DNA from: Sodiomyces alkalinus F11
Taxonomy: Eukaryota > Ascomycota > Sordariomycetes > Glomerellales > Plectosphaerellaceae
Length of the DNA stretch: 64,000 nt
Assembly: GCF_003711515.1 (NCBI RefSeq)
Contig: NW_021167082.1
Span: 2,287,691 to 2,351,690, forward strand
Direction: 5' to 3'
In this document: piece by piece, positions 45,501-58,568 of the stretch
Layout of the letters: each line of letters starts with the position of its first letter
How positions within the stretch are numbered: the stretch's first letter is position 1
Position numbers and translations under genes: made by a program
Notes under the pieces: model-generated
Databases searched by the model: none
What the model saw: the letters and a program-made list of their open reading frames with translations, nothing else
Told to the model about the DNA's origin: nothing

Positions 45501-47971
45501 CGCGATACCTAAGCTACAAGAAACCACTTATAGAGGCTAGAACCGAAGGTATAGATCGGTTATTATATCGGATACTATTCCTCGAATAGCTTTCGCGTAT
45601 AGGTACTATACCTAACCGATAGTATGACTATAAAAAATATAATCTTTAATAATGATAAGACCTTTAATAGTAGGATTAAAACGCTATAAGCTATAGCTTC
45701 TGCCGAGGCAATCGGGGAACGCCTATAATCTATCTATATCACCTAATCTAACGATATAGCGAATACGCCATGATTAAGGGGTATAGCCGTAGACGTATTA
45801 GATCTCGAGTCGGAAGACTCTAACGCTACCGCTATTACTACGGATAAAGGCGAGGCTATCGCTATTACTATAAGACAGGCCACTACTATTACTATAGACT
45901 ATACTACCGCTAATATTACGTGTAAAGGCGATAACACTACAATAGCTTTAGGAAAAGACTACACTACCGCAATTACTACAGATAAAGGCGAGGCTATCGC
46001 TATTACTACGAGAGAGGCCACCGCTATTACTACGGATACCGCTATTATTATAGATACTCTATAGTTTACTACTACGAGATTTAAACCGTTTCCCACGTCT
46101 CTAATATCCCCGGAAGATCCTACGCGCGCGTTTCTTATAGCATTAGCGGTAGTTAGGGGCGTTAAGGTAGAAGGAGATAATAACCACTAACGGATAGCTA
46201 TAGATACCCCTAGGGGGTGCTTATCGGCCGCGCGTATATTACCCGCGAGCCTAACTATCGCATGCCTCTATATAACTAAGAAGGTGTGGAATGATAAAGC
46301 CTAGAAGGCATTCTTTAACGCTAGAAGGACTTATAACCCTATACGTATAAGGAAGTAAGGTATTAATAACGGCGATATCAGTACTATAGATTCTTCTTCC
46401 TCTAACGCCCCCTAGCCGTTATCGTATTTAACCCGCGAGGATCTCCCGCCTCCGCTAAACAACCACCGCGATATACGCCTCTACCCGTTACGTGAGCGGT
46501 AGTTATAGGCTAAGGGGGAATACCTTAAGGGCTACCGATAGATAGGTTACTAGTAGGAGGTAGGCGGTGATTAGGCTAATAAGTAATAAGTCCTCGCCTA
46601 TAGATACGTATATACCTCTAAATTTAATAAGGAGGGCACCCTGCTTAAATATAAGGCACGCCTTATAGTATAAGGGAATTAATAAAAACGGTTATAAACT
46701 AAAGCTAACTATGCCGCTATATTAGCGTCGCGGTTCTTCCGTATACTAATAGCTATCGCCGTCTATTTTAACCTGGAGATAAGGTAGTTTAGCGCTATTA
46801 ACGCGTTCGTTAACGCTAGCCTTAGAGAGGAAGTATTTCTACAGATACAGTAAGGCTATAAAGTGCCAGGTAAGGTCCTGCTACTACAGAAATCCCTCTT
46901 CGGCTTAAGGGTATCGCTACTGCTATAGTAAGAGGAATTCAGCGGCACGCTATAGAAGATAGGATTTATGGCTATATCTAATAACCCCTATATTATAATC
47001 CGCGATGGTTTAATTCTATTCTTTTCTATTAACGATATCGGACTTATATACTATAGAGATCGTAAAACTAACGCCGATAACCTTAAAGCTGCCGTTAAAC
47101 GAAGTTATAGGGTATCGGGAGGCGATAAAATCCGTTAATTCCTAGGAAGTAAGGTTCTAAGGGATAAAGCTATATATAGGTTATAGTTATTACATTCTTC
47201 CTACGTGGAGAAAATCGCGGTTAAATACTATATAGATATCCTTTACCGAAAACTATTAAAAGTCCTATTATTTATAAAGCCGCTAATACTACGCGATAGT
47301 ATACACGTATTAATTCCCGACGTCTGGTAGTATTAGAGTATAATAGATTTAATCCTATATACTGCTATTATAATCAGACCTAATATCGCGTTCGGCTATT
47401 CGAAGCTTTCCTAATATAACGTTAACCCCTCCTCTAACCACCTTAAAAGGTCTTAATAAGTGCTGCTATTCTCATATTATATAAGGCACTACTACGTAGA
47501 ATTCGGTAGGGATAGACTCTTCCTAACCGTAAGCGATATATCCTTTAAGGATAATCTAGACCGTAAAAGCTCCTAAGGATACGCGATAAAGCTCTTCGGC
47601 GGTATTATTAACTAGAAGGCGGGTAAGTAACTAATAGTTACGACGTCGTTAACGGAGTCAGAACTACTCGCTCTTATAAAGGCCGCTCTGGAGACGTTAT
47701 TCGTTAGTCGGATATTAAGGGATCTAAAGCTTCGGTTAAATTAATAATAACTATAGCTATACTATGATAATTAGCAGAGTATTAACCTCGTTAATGAAAA
47801 GGCATACCGCCTACGAATAAGGCTACTGCACATCGATATTTATAACTAGTAAGCACGCTAGTCAGTATAGCAAGGCCTCTTCAAGGTTATATACGTTAAT
47901 ATACTGGATATAATCACGAACGGTTTAACGAAGGCACCACCGGAAGCAGGGATGAAGAGACTATAGTAATA
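42565..47971 (+). pseudogene. Copia-A copy 4 gag-pol remnant
   Basis: It is collinear with 29259-34700. Gag lies at about 42760-44100, integrase at about 44790-45690, the minisatellite at 45820-46055, and RT at about 46730-47330 with its YVDD site degraded near 47020-47040. RNase H-like sequence runs to about 47900. No open frame remains. Confidence 0.75.
45820..46055 (+). repeat. Coding minisatellite in Copia-A copy 4
   Basis: Same core and position as 32490-32775, but with a different number and arrangement of units. It includes GATAAAGGCGAGGCTATCGC twice. Confidence 0.78.
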
Positions 47972-48390
47972 GTGTGACAGAGCAGGGACGTTCCGGCATA
48001 GGAACGTTAAAATAATATGGATTATATTAGATAATAGACTTAAAATCTAGATACAGGAAGATCGGATAAAACGCTTCTTATATAATCCGGTCGGTCACGT
48101 GGACCCATTTGACCCGATTGACCGGTTCGGACCACTGACTTGATTGGTCAGAAAATGTGCGGCCGACCTGATTAGTTATCCTAACCCCAATAACCTATCT
48201 GCGCGGTTATACTACTTAGTATACTAGTCCTTTACGTCTTAATCCTCTACCTCGCCTTTTCGTCTTTATATAAAGGATTTCCTCGATTTCCTATTCTTCG
48301 CTATAGGTCGCTTCTCGAATAAGTAGTGGTTAAGGGTTATCTACTACTTATCCCGGGAGGGGGTTATCGCCTATACGATATAGTAAGTCT
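47972..48390. repeat. Probable LTR of minus-strand Gypsy G3
   Basis: It starts abruptly with TGTGACAGAGC at the end of Copia-A. It retains many CA/TG bases near 48090-48160 and carries repeated GACCNGAT/GATTGACC-type motifs. No coding sequence. It lies where the 3' LTR of the minus-strand Gypsy to its right should be. The far end could not be fixed and no partner LTR was found. Confidence 0.45.
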
Positions 48391-51300
48391 ATACAGAATT
48401 AGGGGTAGATCTATAATAGTATAGCGAGCTTAAATATATATAGGCTAATTACCTTTATAACTCGGTATTTACGGTAAAGCTAATTAAGTTTACGGGATAG
48501 TCGCGGAGTCGAGTAATTAGCTAATAATAGCTAAACTAAGTGGTTAACCCTAAAGCGCTTAGTCGGTATACGATACTAGTTAGTAGGCTCTTTATTCCGG
48601 AGCTATATTAATATAAGCACGGCTTACGCGAACTCGGTCGTTTCCTATAAGCGTTATAGTAGGTTATAGACCGCTAATACTCTAGGTTTTATAAGGGGCT
48701 CTTTAGTTATCTGGGTCGGGTCGATATAATAGCTATATTCTAAGAAAAAAGGACTAATCCCTATTATAGAGCTCTCGTAGTTATTTAGGGCTAGTTATAC
48801 AGCGGGTAATAGACGGTCCTAATTATCTTAAGCGTAATAGATAAAAGCTCGTAAAGAGGCTTATACTTCTTAGTTTATACGCTTTATTACTCTATCGGTC
48901 TCGGGGTAGTATACTATACTAAGCTTACGTGTTATTCGTGCGAGCTCGTAAAAGTGCTTCTAAAACCTACTTATCTAGTTTAAACCTCGGTTACTAATAA
49001 TTAACCTAGGTATTCTATAAAACCGGAAATAATAGTATAGAAATTATTCCGTGTAAGCTTCGGCTTATATTATCTTTATCGCTTTGAATATTATAGATTT
49101 ACTTATGCGATCTATAATAACCTAGAGGTAATACGCCTTTTTCTTACCGGCTAGTAATAGGTCTATTATAAAGTCTATCGATAAGTCGCTCTGTAAATAT
49201 TTTAGTACTAGGAAAGGGCGTAAAAGGCCTTATTTTATATTCCTCTATATATACCCTTTTCCGTAAACGTCGTAGTTCCGGATAAATTATCGGATATCCT
49301 TATTTATCCTCGGCTAGAAGAAGCGATACGCTACTAAGGCGATAGTGTTTTTAGGTTTAGGGTATCCTCCGATTACGAAGTCGTGAATTAACTAGATAAT
49401 CTGACCTTATAATATTAACTCTTTAGTAGACCCGGGCACCTAAATTCGGTCGCGGAATAGTAGTAACCCGGTCGTAAAGACTAAGTACTCGGCTATTTAT
49501 AGTTTTAATTCTAATAATAGTAGGAATTACTATTCTTTGATAACCGCGGCTAAGGCTTCTTAATACTATTTATCGGTTATAAGCGTTTTATCCTATAATC
49601 GCTATAGCTTTTAATCCGCCTTAAAGATTGTTTAACCGCTATTAATATAGCGAATACTAGGTAGAATCGCGGTATTAGGCATTAATATAATATAACGTGA
49701 TTACTCCTATTCGTCCGTTATATCTTAGGGCTTATCTTACTATTGATATAAGAGGGCGTTCACTATCGCGTTATCCTTTCCCTTTTAATACTTAAGTATA
49801 AAGTTGAATTATATAAGCTTACCGGCCTATCGGCTTTATCGTTTAGTAAGTATTTATTTTATTATAAAGTATTTAAGGGCCTTATAGTCGGAGGGGACTA
49901 TAAACTATCTATAACTAATAAGCTCGGCCCGCTATGTTATTAGATAACCTATAATCGTTAGTATTTCCTTATCGTGGATTAGATAGTTATATTCCGTTTT
50001 ATTAAGTTTATAAGAATAGTATATAACTATATAACGATTCCTGTCCGCGTTTTTTTATATTAAGCTACACTTACGGGCGAACCCTAAGTAATCCGTCTCG
50101 ATAAATATCTTATTTACTAAATCTTATTATTATAGTATCGGTCCTTTTTAGAACCTCGCCTTTAGCTCGCGAAAGGCCGTATCTTCCTCGGGACCCTATT
50201 TAAAGGTATAGTCTTTCTTAGTTAGTGGTATTAACGGGGCTAAGATCGCCGAAAAGTCCTTAAGAAAGATCTAGTAATAATTTATAAACCCTAAAAAGCT
50301 TTATAGGCCCTTAACCGTTATAGGCGCTTTTTACTCGCGAATAGCTTATAACCTCTTTAAGTCGTAAGATACGCCTTTCCCCGCGGTAATTATAAATCCT
50401 AGGTATTTTACTATCTTTACGCTAAACATATACTTTAACAGATTTATATTTAGGCTAGCGTCTACGAGCGCGCGGAGTACTTACTTTACCTTCGCCTTAT
50501 AGTCGGCCTAACTCTTACTGGAGTAGATTAGGTTATTAGTAATATAAATAGTAATAAAGTTATCTAGAAAATACTATAACGTCTGATTAATATATTGCTA
50601 AAAAGTTATAAAGGCCTTACTTAAGCTAAATAGGTAAATAAGCTATTTAAAAAGCCTAAACCGAGTTCGGAATATAGTCTTATATTTATATTCTAAGGCT
50701 ATCCTAATATTATAGAAGGTAGCGATTATATTAAGCCTTATAAACTATTTCGCCTAGCCTAGGTTCTATAGTATTGTAGTAAGTAGAAGGAGTAAGTAAT
50801 AGTCTTACTTAGTAATCGTGTTTGACGCTTAATAATCGTAATAAAAATAAAGTCCTCCGCCTAGCTTCTTTATAAAGAGGATAGGAGCCGTGGCTTCTAA
50901 ATTACTAGCATAGATAAATCCCTTATCTATTAGGTCCGTAAGCATTTTCCGTAATACTAGTGTAACCGCGCAGATGCGGCGTTGGAGTGGTTCGGCAGAT
51001 GGTCACATGACCCCCCTTTCACGGCCGCTGGATCCACTGCCCATATGTATATTAAAGACAGGTTCAGGACGTCCCCATCGAGGGACCATCAATTCAACAA
51101 TCATCCTCTTTTGTAATTGCTTGTTCCACGTTTGAGGTATCTTTCCAGTTCAACTTAACTTCCCCTGATCAGGATAGTGACTACCGATCTACTTCTTTGC
51201 TAAAGGTTATAGCGGTGTTGGTTATGTTTTGGTTATGCATCGTGGGTTGGCTGGACTGACATCTTTGTCTGATCATTGTCTTGACGATCTGGTGCCACTA

Positions 51301-53410
51301 CGTCTTTATCCAGTTACACTAGGAGTCTTTTTCTTAATATATTATAAAGCGGCTTTTAGGGGAGCGATAGTTCCTTACCGTTATTTCCGGGAATAAGGTT
51401 TATTATATAGTTAACTCCTAGTCGGTATAGCAGTAATTAGTTAGCCTTATTAGACGTAAATAGGTCGCCGAAATCTTATAATAGCTTTTTAGGTATACAT
51501 TCCTTTAGGTCCGCTAGTTACTTCTTATATAACGCGTTTTCGATATCCCTTAAGCCTACTCCCTAGACTAAGACTTTTTCGCCTTTCCGTTATAATGATC
51601 GGATAATACCCGCGAATACGGATCTTATAACTAAATAGGCGTCGTGGATAGCTTATACTCCGGTAGGTTTCTTTTTATAATAAAGTCGTATATTTAATCC
51701 GGCTACTCCGTAGTAAAGCCGTTTATCCTTAGCGTAGTATATTACATTATTTTATTCTATTTAGGGCTTCCCGAGGAACACGTCTTAATTAAGCCCGGGT
51801 CTTATATATATAAATATCCTTTATATATAGCCGCCGATCTTAAGCTCGTAGACGGCGATCCCCGTGTTACTAATACTCCTAATAGCTTCCGAGAAGCTAT
51901 TTAGTAATCGATTCGTCTTATCGACTAACGGTAATTAGAGTCTTTACGTAAACTATTCACTTATAATAGTATAGTAATCGTAACTAATATTAATAAGGGC
52001 GAGGATACGCTAGTTATTTACTTTAGCTATTATAAGTACCGGGTTATTACTAGCACGTACTTTAAACGCCTTTTACTCCCGCCGTATTATAGCTATCGGC
52101 TTTAACACCTATTTTTATATTAGAGCTATTCTTTTTCCGAGTCTCGTTATTAATCGATTTATCTCCGCTTTTATCGTGATCCTTCGCGCGAGTCTCCTTA
52201 ACCTTCTAGACCGTGTTTTAGTTTTCTTTTAGCTTTTTATAATTCCGCATAATATACCCCTTCTTATTATAGTTATAGTATATCCGAGTCTCTTACTTCG
52301 CCTTCCCGTTACTAATATAGTTTACTCCGCCTATCCTTATATCGCTATCGGTATCCTTTTTCGTGGTTATATAATCTTAAACTTATATATCGTAGTTCCG
52401 TTTAAACTAATAACCCTTTAAGTTTCCCGGCGATCTTTTACACGCTATTAACCTATATAGTTTAATAGTTAGTAAGGATACAAGCAGAGATAAGGTTATC
52501 CCTAAATCATAAGGTAATCGCTCTTTTAAGGAATAAGATCTATATAGTAGCTTCCTATTTAGTACCGCCTATAAGGGCGATCTATCTTTTATTATAGGGT
52601 AGGAAAGCGGTAAACGACTTATTAAACTATTAACGAATTATACGCAAGGCTTAGGCAGCTTATAATTATTCTATAGGGTTAAGGTAGGTATAATTAAGAT
52701 ACGCTATAAAGTTACTAGGCTTTATAAGCTTACCCGGTCCGTCGCTTTTATAAAAAGCCGATACTACTTATTATACTTCGGGCCCTAAATACTTATAGAT
52801 TATATACTAAGCTCGTATATTATTCTAGAATTGGGCGTTATCGATTATAAGCTTTTATCGTATCGCGTAGGCCTACGCGCTATACTATACTCGCTTCCCT
52901 AAGAACTTTATACGGCTATCGATAGTCTTATAGGGTACCGCTGTTAATATTAGGGCGGCTATTATTATTATCGGCTATAGCGCTAGCGATAGAACCGGTA
53001 ATAGGGTAGATTCTACTAGTATAAGGATTATTAGGGTCTATAAAAGAGCCGGAATACTTAAGTTAGGCGGTATTAGATTCTACGGAGTAAGCGATCGTAG
53101 GAGCTAGGCTATAAGCTATTTAACTAACAGGCGTTATCGCTTATTAGCTTCTTCTCTTACGTGTTATTAGTTTATAAACTAGCGTATTTCCGAGTAATAT
53201 TCTTATATCGGAGCGAGCCTTATATTAATATCGGTATAGTATTTATAGAGAGGGCCTAGTCTTATATTTAGGGCTTAGTCGTTTTCTTTAAACCGTTAGT
53301 TTATCTACTCCGCGACCTATTTAATTCTAATAGGTCGCTAGGCGGTAGTATTAGAATTCTGATCTATTACTAGCGTAGCGCGTGGGTATTGCTTAGTTCT
53401 AGCTATTTAA
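48391..53410 (-). pseudogene. Gypsy G3 gag-pol remnant
   Basis: On the minus strand the order is gag (about 53400-52200), protease region (about 52100-51400), RT (about 50950-50150), RNase H (about 50080-49740) and integrase (below 49600). A CCHC knuckle remnant is at about 52236-52280. RT blocks include a TIFRTRFRLFK-like stretch near 50670 and YLGFIITAGKG near 50400. RNase H ends with FILKY...GKDNA near 49790. A solo LTR (50961-51318) splits it just upstream of RT. RIP stops are everywhere. Confidence 0.8.
50961..51318 (+). mobile_element. Solo LTR (358 bp), little RIP
   Basis: TGTAACCGCG...CAGTTACA is flanked by CTAG on both sides (50957-50960 and 51319-51322; ACTAG if the shared base is counted). 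There is no internal sequence. It matches 14359-14716 (minus) and 56402-56760. It keeps most CA/TG dinucleotides, unlike both relatives and unlike the Gypsy it sits in. Confidence 0.85.
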
Positions 53411-53639
53411 ACGACTAGTTATAGGTCGTGGCACTAAGTAAGATAGTAATAATGGATTATCTAGAACTAAGGAAGGAAAAAGGAGAAAAGTCTATAGCCC
53501 TAGGCTAGCTATAAGGTGGCGATAACTAGGCGATATAGGTCCGTTAACTAAGTGCGTAGTCCGGAAGATCCGGGGTATAGCCGAATCTTTATATCGGGGT
53601 TAACCTATAACACTACTCGCGAAAACTTACTAACACGGA
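53411..53639. other. Junction between G3 and G4
   Basis: No domain and no clear LTR is visible. This is the boundary between the minus-strand gag of G3 and the plus-strand pol of G4. A purine-rich GGAAGGAAAAAGGAGAAAAG lies at about 53471-53490. Confidence 0.4.
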
Positions 53640-56401
53640 ATAACGGTAGGCTATAGGATAATAGGAGTTATTAGCTATTATAGAAAGCTTGGAGTACTAG
53701 AGATACTATCTTAAAGGTATAGGGTAAGCGTTGACGGTTTTAACGGACCACGAAGCCCTGAAAGGTATACTACGGGCGCTAGTATAAGACCTTTGCGGAA
53801 CGCTCGCTAGATAGGTATATTAGCTTATATCTTTCAATTTTAAAGTATAGTATCGCCCGGGGAAGATAAACCTAGCCGATAGTCTATCTAGGAGGCTAGA
53901 CTATATAGGGAGTGAAATATTATATAGCGATATCCTCCCTACCCTCTCTAATAAGCTAAGTCTAATTAATAATATATAAGTGAATATACGCTAATAGATT
54001 ATATAAATCCACGCTACCCTAGATAAGGCGGTTCTTTTCGTATATATATAGGCCGCCCGGAGGTTACTTTAAGAGGAGGACCTTAGACCTAAGAGATAAC
54101 GGGTCGCTCCGCTAAGCGAAGATATCGCGTAGCTAAGCTCTAGGATAAGGCGATAAGGGTATTAGCCACCTCTAAGGCTAGTGGACGGTACCTCGCGTAT
54201 CGTTATCGTAGCAATTATACGGGTAAAGAAAACCCATAATAATAATATAATAGCCCGGTAGGCCCCCGCCGACTATATACTAGAGGAGGAGACTAAGACT
54301 AGGGTTATTATAATCTTATATTAGTATATCCTACGCTCTATGATACGGGAGCTTACTAAGGGCGAAATAGTAAATTATCTTACGTTTCAGCGAAAAGTTT
54401 AAGTAATTAGTTAAAGGGCTATAGACTACTAACGCGGACTATATATCTTTAGCGGCGAATATTTAATAAAAGACCGGAAAAAGAGCGGGGTACTCTTTAG
54501 ACGAACATAGTATATTATATTATAGGGGAAGACTAAAAATCCCCGAGGAGGTAATAATTCGGATAGAGATCCTTCGCCAATACTATAATAACCCCTATAC
54601 GGGATATATAGACGTAAATATAATATTAGAGCTAGTATAAAGGAAATTTTATTAGGTTAACCTAACGTATAACGTTCGTGAATATATTGCCATATACTGG
54701 GCTTATTAAGGCCCTTAGGTAGTAAGGTATAAACGGCACGGACAACTATAATCGCTACTATTACTATTATACCCGTTTTAAGAGATCGCTATAGATTTTA
54801 TTACGGGTTTCCTACCCGTAAAAGGTAGGGATAGCTAAACTCATAACGCTATACCAGTAATTATCGACCGCTTAATAAAGTATATACTCTTTATACTGAC
54901 CTATAAGACACTTATAGCACCCTAGTTAACTAGTATCCTCTATAAGAAGGTTAAGTATTATTTTAAAAGAGCTTCTAAGGTGCTATAAGTTAGCTATAGC
55001 CTATTAAGGCGCCCGAGGAGGCCGTGGATAGTCTAATCAGGAAGTTCTATATTATCTTTAGTCCTTAGTAAAAAGACGTATATTCGTGTAGTCTATGTAT
55101 TAGTAAATGGATCCGTTACGTTATTTAGGAGGGATACTTATTCCCTGCCTTATCCCGACTACACTACTTATAGGATAGCCGCTATTATAGTAACTACGTA
55201 ACTAGCTACACTAGGCATATTAGATACAGTTAGTTAAGCTATATAGACGAGCTTTTCGGCTTTGGCTGCTAACCTAAGGTAGCTTTTAAGTAACCTACCC
55301 CGACCCCTAACCTAGCTCCTATTATTACTCCTATCACGATCCCCTCCCATAGTCCGCCTAAGATAACGGGTTTTAAGCCTATTAATAAGAAGTGGACGCC
55401 TGTTAACCCGCTTAAGGGACCGAAGACACTAAAGACGCCTAAGGCGCCTAAAACTCTTTAAACGACTAAATAGAAGTCCCATTCCCCTGATTAAGGACTA
55501 ATAGAAGTGCTGGCATTCGATAATAATAATAGCGGCGTATTCCCGGAGCTAGGTAACCTTAAGCTTATTACCCCTAAGTATAAAAAGGTTAATAAGAAAA
55601 GTATACCCTTAACTACTAAGCCCGCCCCTATTATAGTGCCGCCTAAGTCTCCTAAAGCCTAAGCCCCTACCGGTTCTTTTAATCAGAAAAAGACTAAGCC
55701 AGAGAAATAGCCGTAGCCCGCCTTAGTTAAGATTAGCTCGGCCACTAGTTATTATACGTATAAGGGAGAAGATATCGATAACCTTTCTATAAGGACGGAT
55801 ATATAGAGTAAGTAGGAGAAGGACTAGGCGTCCTAGGATTATAGCCTGGAAATATCTCGTAGTTTACTATTCTATAGCTTAATTAAGATAAGGAATATAC
55901 CGTTTAGGCTAAGTAACTATAGCTATAAGGATTAGGTCTAGTCGTTTAATAACTCTTATAGGGCCGCTTTATAAGATACCGCCGCTAATAGTAGTAAGTA
56001 TCTCCCGTTATCGCGAGTTATAGAATAGGGGAGGATAGCGTTATTATAGTGCCACTATTAAGTGGGAAGTAGATAAGGCTATTATTGATTAAGAGGCTAA
56101 GAAGGCTAGCGAGCCTAATTATATAGTAGGAGGAAGAACCTTACGAAAGCGTAAGTAAAGGCGTATATAGAGGATTAGATAAGCGACGTCTTAAGGATAC
56201 AGTTAGTGAAGATAGTAAGGAAACGGTATATACAGAGGAACTAGAACTAAGAGGATCCCTAATTAGGTATACGTGGAGGACGGGGTGATTAGACGGATAA
56301 GGGTATACGATAGCTCTTTACTTAGTTTAGTTGCTTATATCTGCTTCTTTTTAGGAGTTATTTACGCTACGAGGGCGTAAACGAGATAACTAGGGCTGTA
56401 T
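53640..56401 (+). pseudogene. Gypsy G4 remnant (RNase H, integrase, C-terminal region)
   Basis: Plus-strand RNase H starts near 53660 with LLAIIESLEY, then LTDHEALKGI and a YRPGKINLADSLSRR block at about 53850-53890. An H2C2/integrase region follows at about 54560-55150, with an IAIDFITGF-type segment near 54800. After integrase comes a Pro/Lys/Thr-rich region (about 55300-55750) with no named domain. RT and gag are missing on the left. It ends at the LTR at 56402, which may be its own 3' LTR. Confidence 0.7.
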
Positions 56402-56760
56402 TATAACCGCGTAGATATAGCTTTAGTGTGGTGTCGGTAGCCGGTTATATAACCCCCTTTTTTAAGGCTACGGGATCCACCTCCTATATATCTAATAAGG
56501 ACAGGCTCCGGATATCCCTATCAAGGGACTATTATTCAATTATTATCCTCTTTTATAATTACTTATTCTACGTTTAAGTTATCTTTCCAGTTTAAGTTAC
56601 GTTACCCTAATTACAATAGTAACTACCGATCTACTTCTTCGCTAAAGATTATAGTAGTATTGGTTATATTTTAGTTATTTATCGTGGTTTTGCTGGACTG
56701 ACCTCTTTATCTGACGTTTGTTTTGACCATCTGGTGCCACTACGTCTTTATCTGGTTACA
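56402..56760 (+). repeat. LTR, RIP-mutated copy of the 358-bp family
   Basis: It aligns with 50961-51318 across its length but with most CA/TG changed to TA in the first two-thirds. It starts TATAACCGCG and ends GGTTACA. The right flank is LINE sequence. No matching target duplication was seen, so it is either the 3' LTR of G4 or one side of a rearrangement. Confidence 0.7.
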
Positions 56761-58210
56761 CTAGGTCCTGTAGACCTAGGCCCTGTTATAGGCTTCGGTT
56801 TAGGGCCTCTTACGGCGGCTCGGAAGGGTCCGGTAGAAGGGTATTGCTACCCCTAGTCCTAAAGGCTCTAGAAGGCACCTGTTTAATAATAAGCTTAAAC
56901 TAGTCGCCTATAGGCTAGGGGGGCTAGAAAGAGAGGTTTAGCTCTTTAAACCACTGATTCTGCAAGTCTAGGAGCTATTGAACGCTGTATTTCGGTCCCG
57001 GGGTCAAAATAAGGTTCCCGTTAGTCGACTAGCTAATAGCCGTAACTGCAGGGAATTTTAGGGCCTTGTTAAGCCTATTCCGAAGCGCGAGGGGGTCGAA
57101 GTATTCCCTAGGAATCGCTGCCCCTGCCGTAGGCTGTAAAATAACCTTAGGGATCTTTTTAAGATCTAATAGGAGGGGTACTGGAGGGAGAGGGACTAAT
57201 AGTGCTAGAGCTACTAAAGCCCCTGAAGTAGGGGCCTGGGTAGGGTCTTTTGTCCCCTTTATAGCCTCGCTATAAAGGGGTTTAGGCTGGTTTGTAAGCC
57301 TACAAACTGCCTAGGCTAGGTCGTGGACCTTCTATTCGACTATAGGAGGCTAGGGGCTCGGGGTTCTATCGATAGTACATTTAAGCCCTACGGTTAGGGC
57401 CTTAACATCAGAGGCAGGGTCGAGGGTATAGACCTGTTAAAGTAGCTAAAGAGCCTGCTAGAGTAGTTCCTTAGCCTGTGTCTTACTAGCCGAACTAGTC
57501 GACTTCTAGGGCTTAGCCGAGGTTTTTCCAGGGACTTTAGCTGTTCTAGGCGCCTTTTTAGCCTATTTAGAGCCTAAAAGGCTCGGTGTTTCGACAGGGG
57601 AGGGCCTTTGAGACAGGGGGGCCCCTAGAGGGCGTTTCGAAAGCGCCTTCGCCTTCCGAGTTAAGGGGGATTCGATTCGAGTCCTAGAAAAACGTCTAGG
57701 GGTTAGTGTGGAAGGGCAAAGGTGCCTTTTCGAATTTAGAGGCGTAGTAAGGGTTAAATCCTCTATATTATCAGAGGTATTACCTATATCCACCTCCCCT
57801 AGGCCGTCTATAGTTATAGGGGCCTTAGGAGGGGGGCGTTAGGGCTATTAGGGGCGTTAGGGATGTTAGGGGCGTTATTATAGCTAGTGTTATGGCTGGT
57901 GGGTTATTGTTTATAGCGTTGGGGGTGAGTAGAGGTGGGGGGTACGGCTCTGCGCGGCTGGGCTTGCTGCTTTGTCAGCGTGGGCGCACGGGCCACGTTA
58001 GACTTTCCCCCCCCACGCAGGAGAGCTATAAGCCTATTTCCAGGCATTTTCGCACTTATAATACGCCTATATTAGCGCTTGCGCGATACGGGGCTATAGA
58101 TGGACGTATAGAGCTTGAAAAGAGCTATCGATTGATATAGTCTTTGAGTGGTTTAAGGCGTTTGCGCGTAAAGTGTAGATCCCCCTACGTGAGTTATAAG
58201 AAGGATAATA
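56761..58210 (-). mobile_element. Inverted LINE fragment (ORF1 5' part)
   Basis: The reverse complement aligns with 37797-39225. The minus-strand open piece 57563-57793 matches 38202-38426, starting MDIGNTS and sharing FSRTRIESP. It breaks at the same sequence where the LTR begins (CTAGGTCCTG at 56761). It preserves more CA/TG than the Gypsy remnants. No ORF2 is present. Confidence 0.78.
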
Positions 58211-58568
58211 TATCGGGCTATACTAGGCTAAAGCACGGGCCCTGACTTATAGGGGGTATTAGAGTCGTCACGGCCCTGATAGCCTTCTAGAACTTCTATA
58301 AATATAACAGGAATAAAGGTTATTTTAGATTAAAACCAGTTATAAAGAAAAGAATAAAGAGATCTAGAAAAGGTTCTATAAATAGAATAAAGAAAACGGG
58401 TTCCATAGGTTCTATATTTAGAACAACGAACCAATTAAAGAGACCGTAATAACCGTTGAAAAATAGCCACTATAAAAGAACACCTATCGCTATAGCACTA
58501 TAGACTAGGTTATATAAATCCTACTACTTTAAAAAATATAAATATACCGATATATATAGAAGATATCT
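58211..58568. other. Dispersed repeat segment and AT-rich tail
   Basis: 58225-58350 matches 35985-36110 (GCACGGGCCCTGAC core). An AGAATAAAGAA/GGTTCTATA-rich tract follows. No coding domain. It may be the untranslated end of an unrecognised element. Confidence 0.45.

Larger units (their letters stand above)
42300..47971 (+). mobile_element. Copia-A copy 4, lacking 3' LTR
   Basis: The 5' LTR (42300-42564) and about 5.4 kb of interior align with copy 3 through gag, integrase, minisatellite and RT to the end of RNase H. It stops at about 47971 where TGTGACAGAGC of another element begins. It is inserted into the LINE. RIP is heavier than in copy 3. The 42964-43212 open segment corresponds to an Ala/Thr-rich piece of gag also open in copy 3. 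Confidence 0.83.

Noticed and set aside
57066..57275. 69-codon plus-strand ORF
   Set aside because: It is antisense to LINE ORF1 in the inverted fragment 56761-58210 and has no counterpart start in the other copy.
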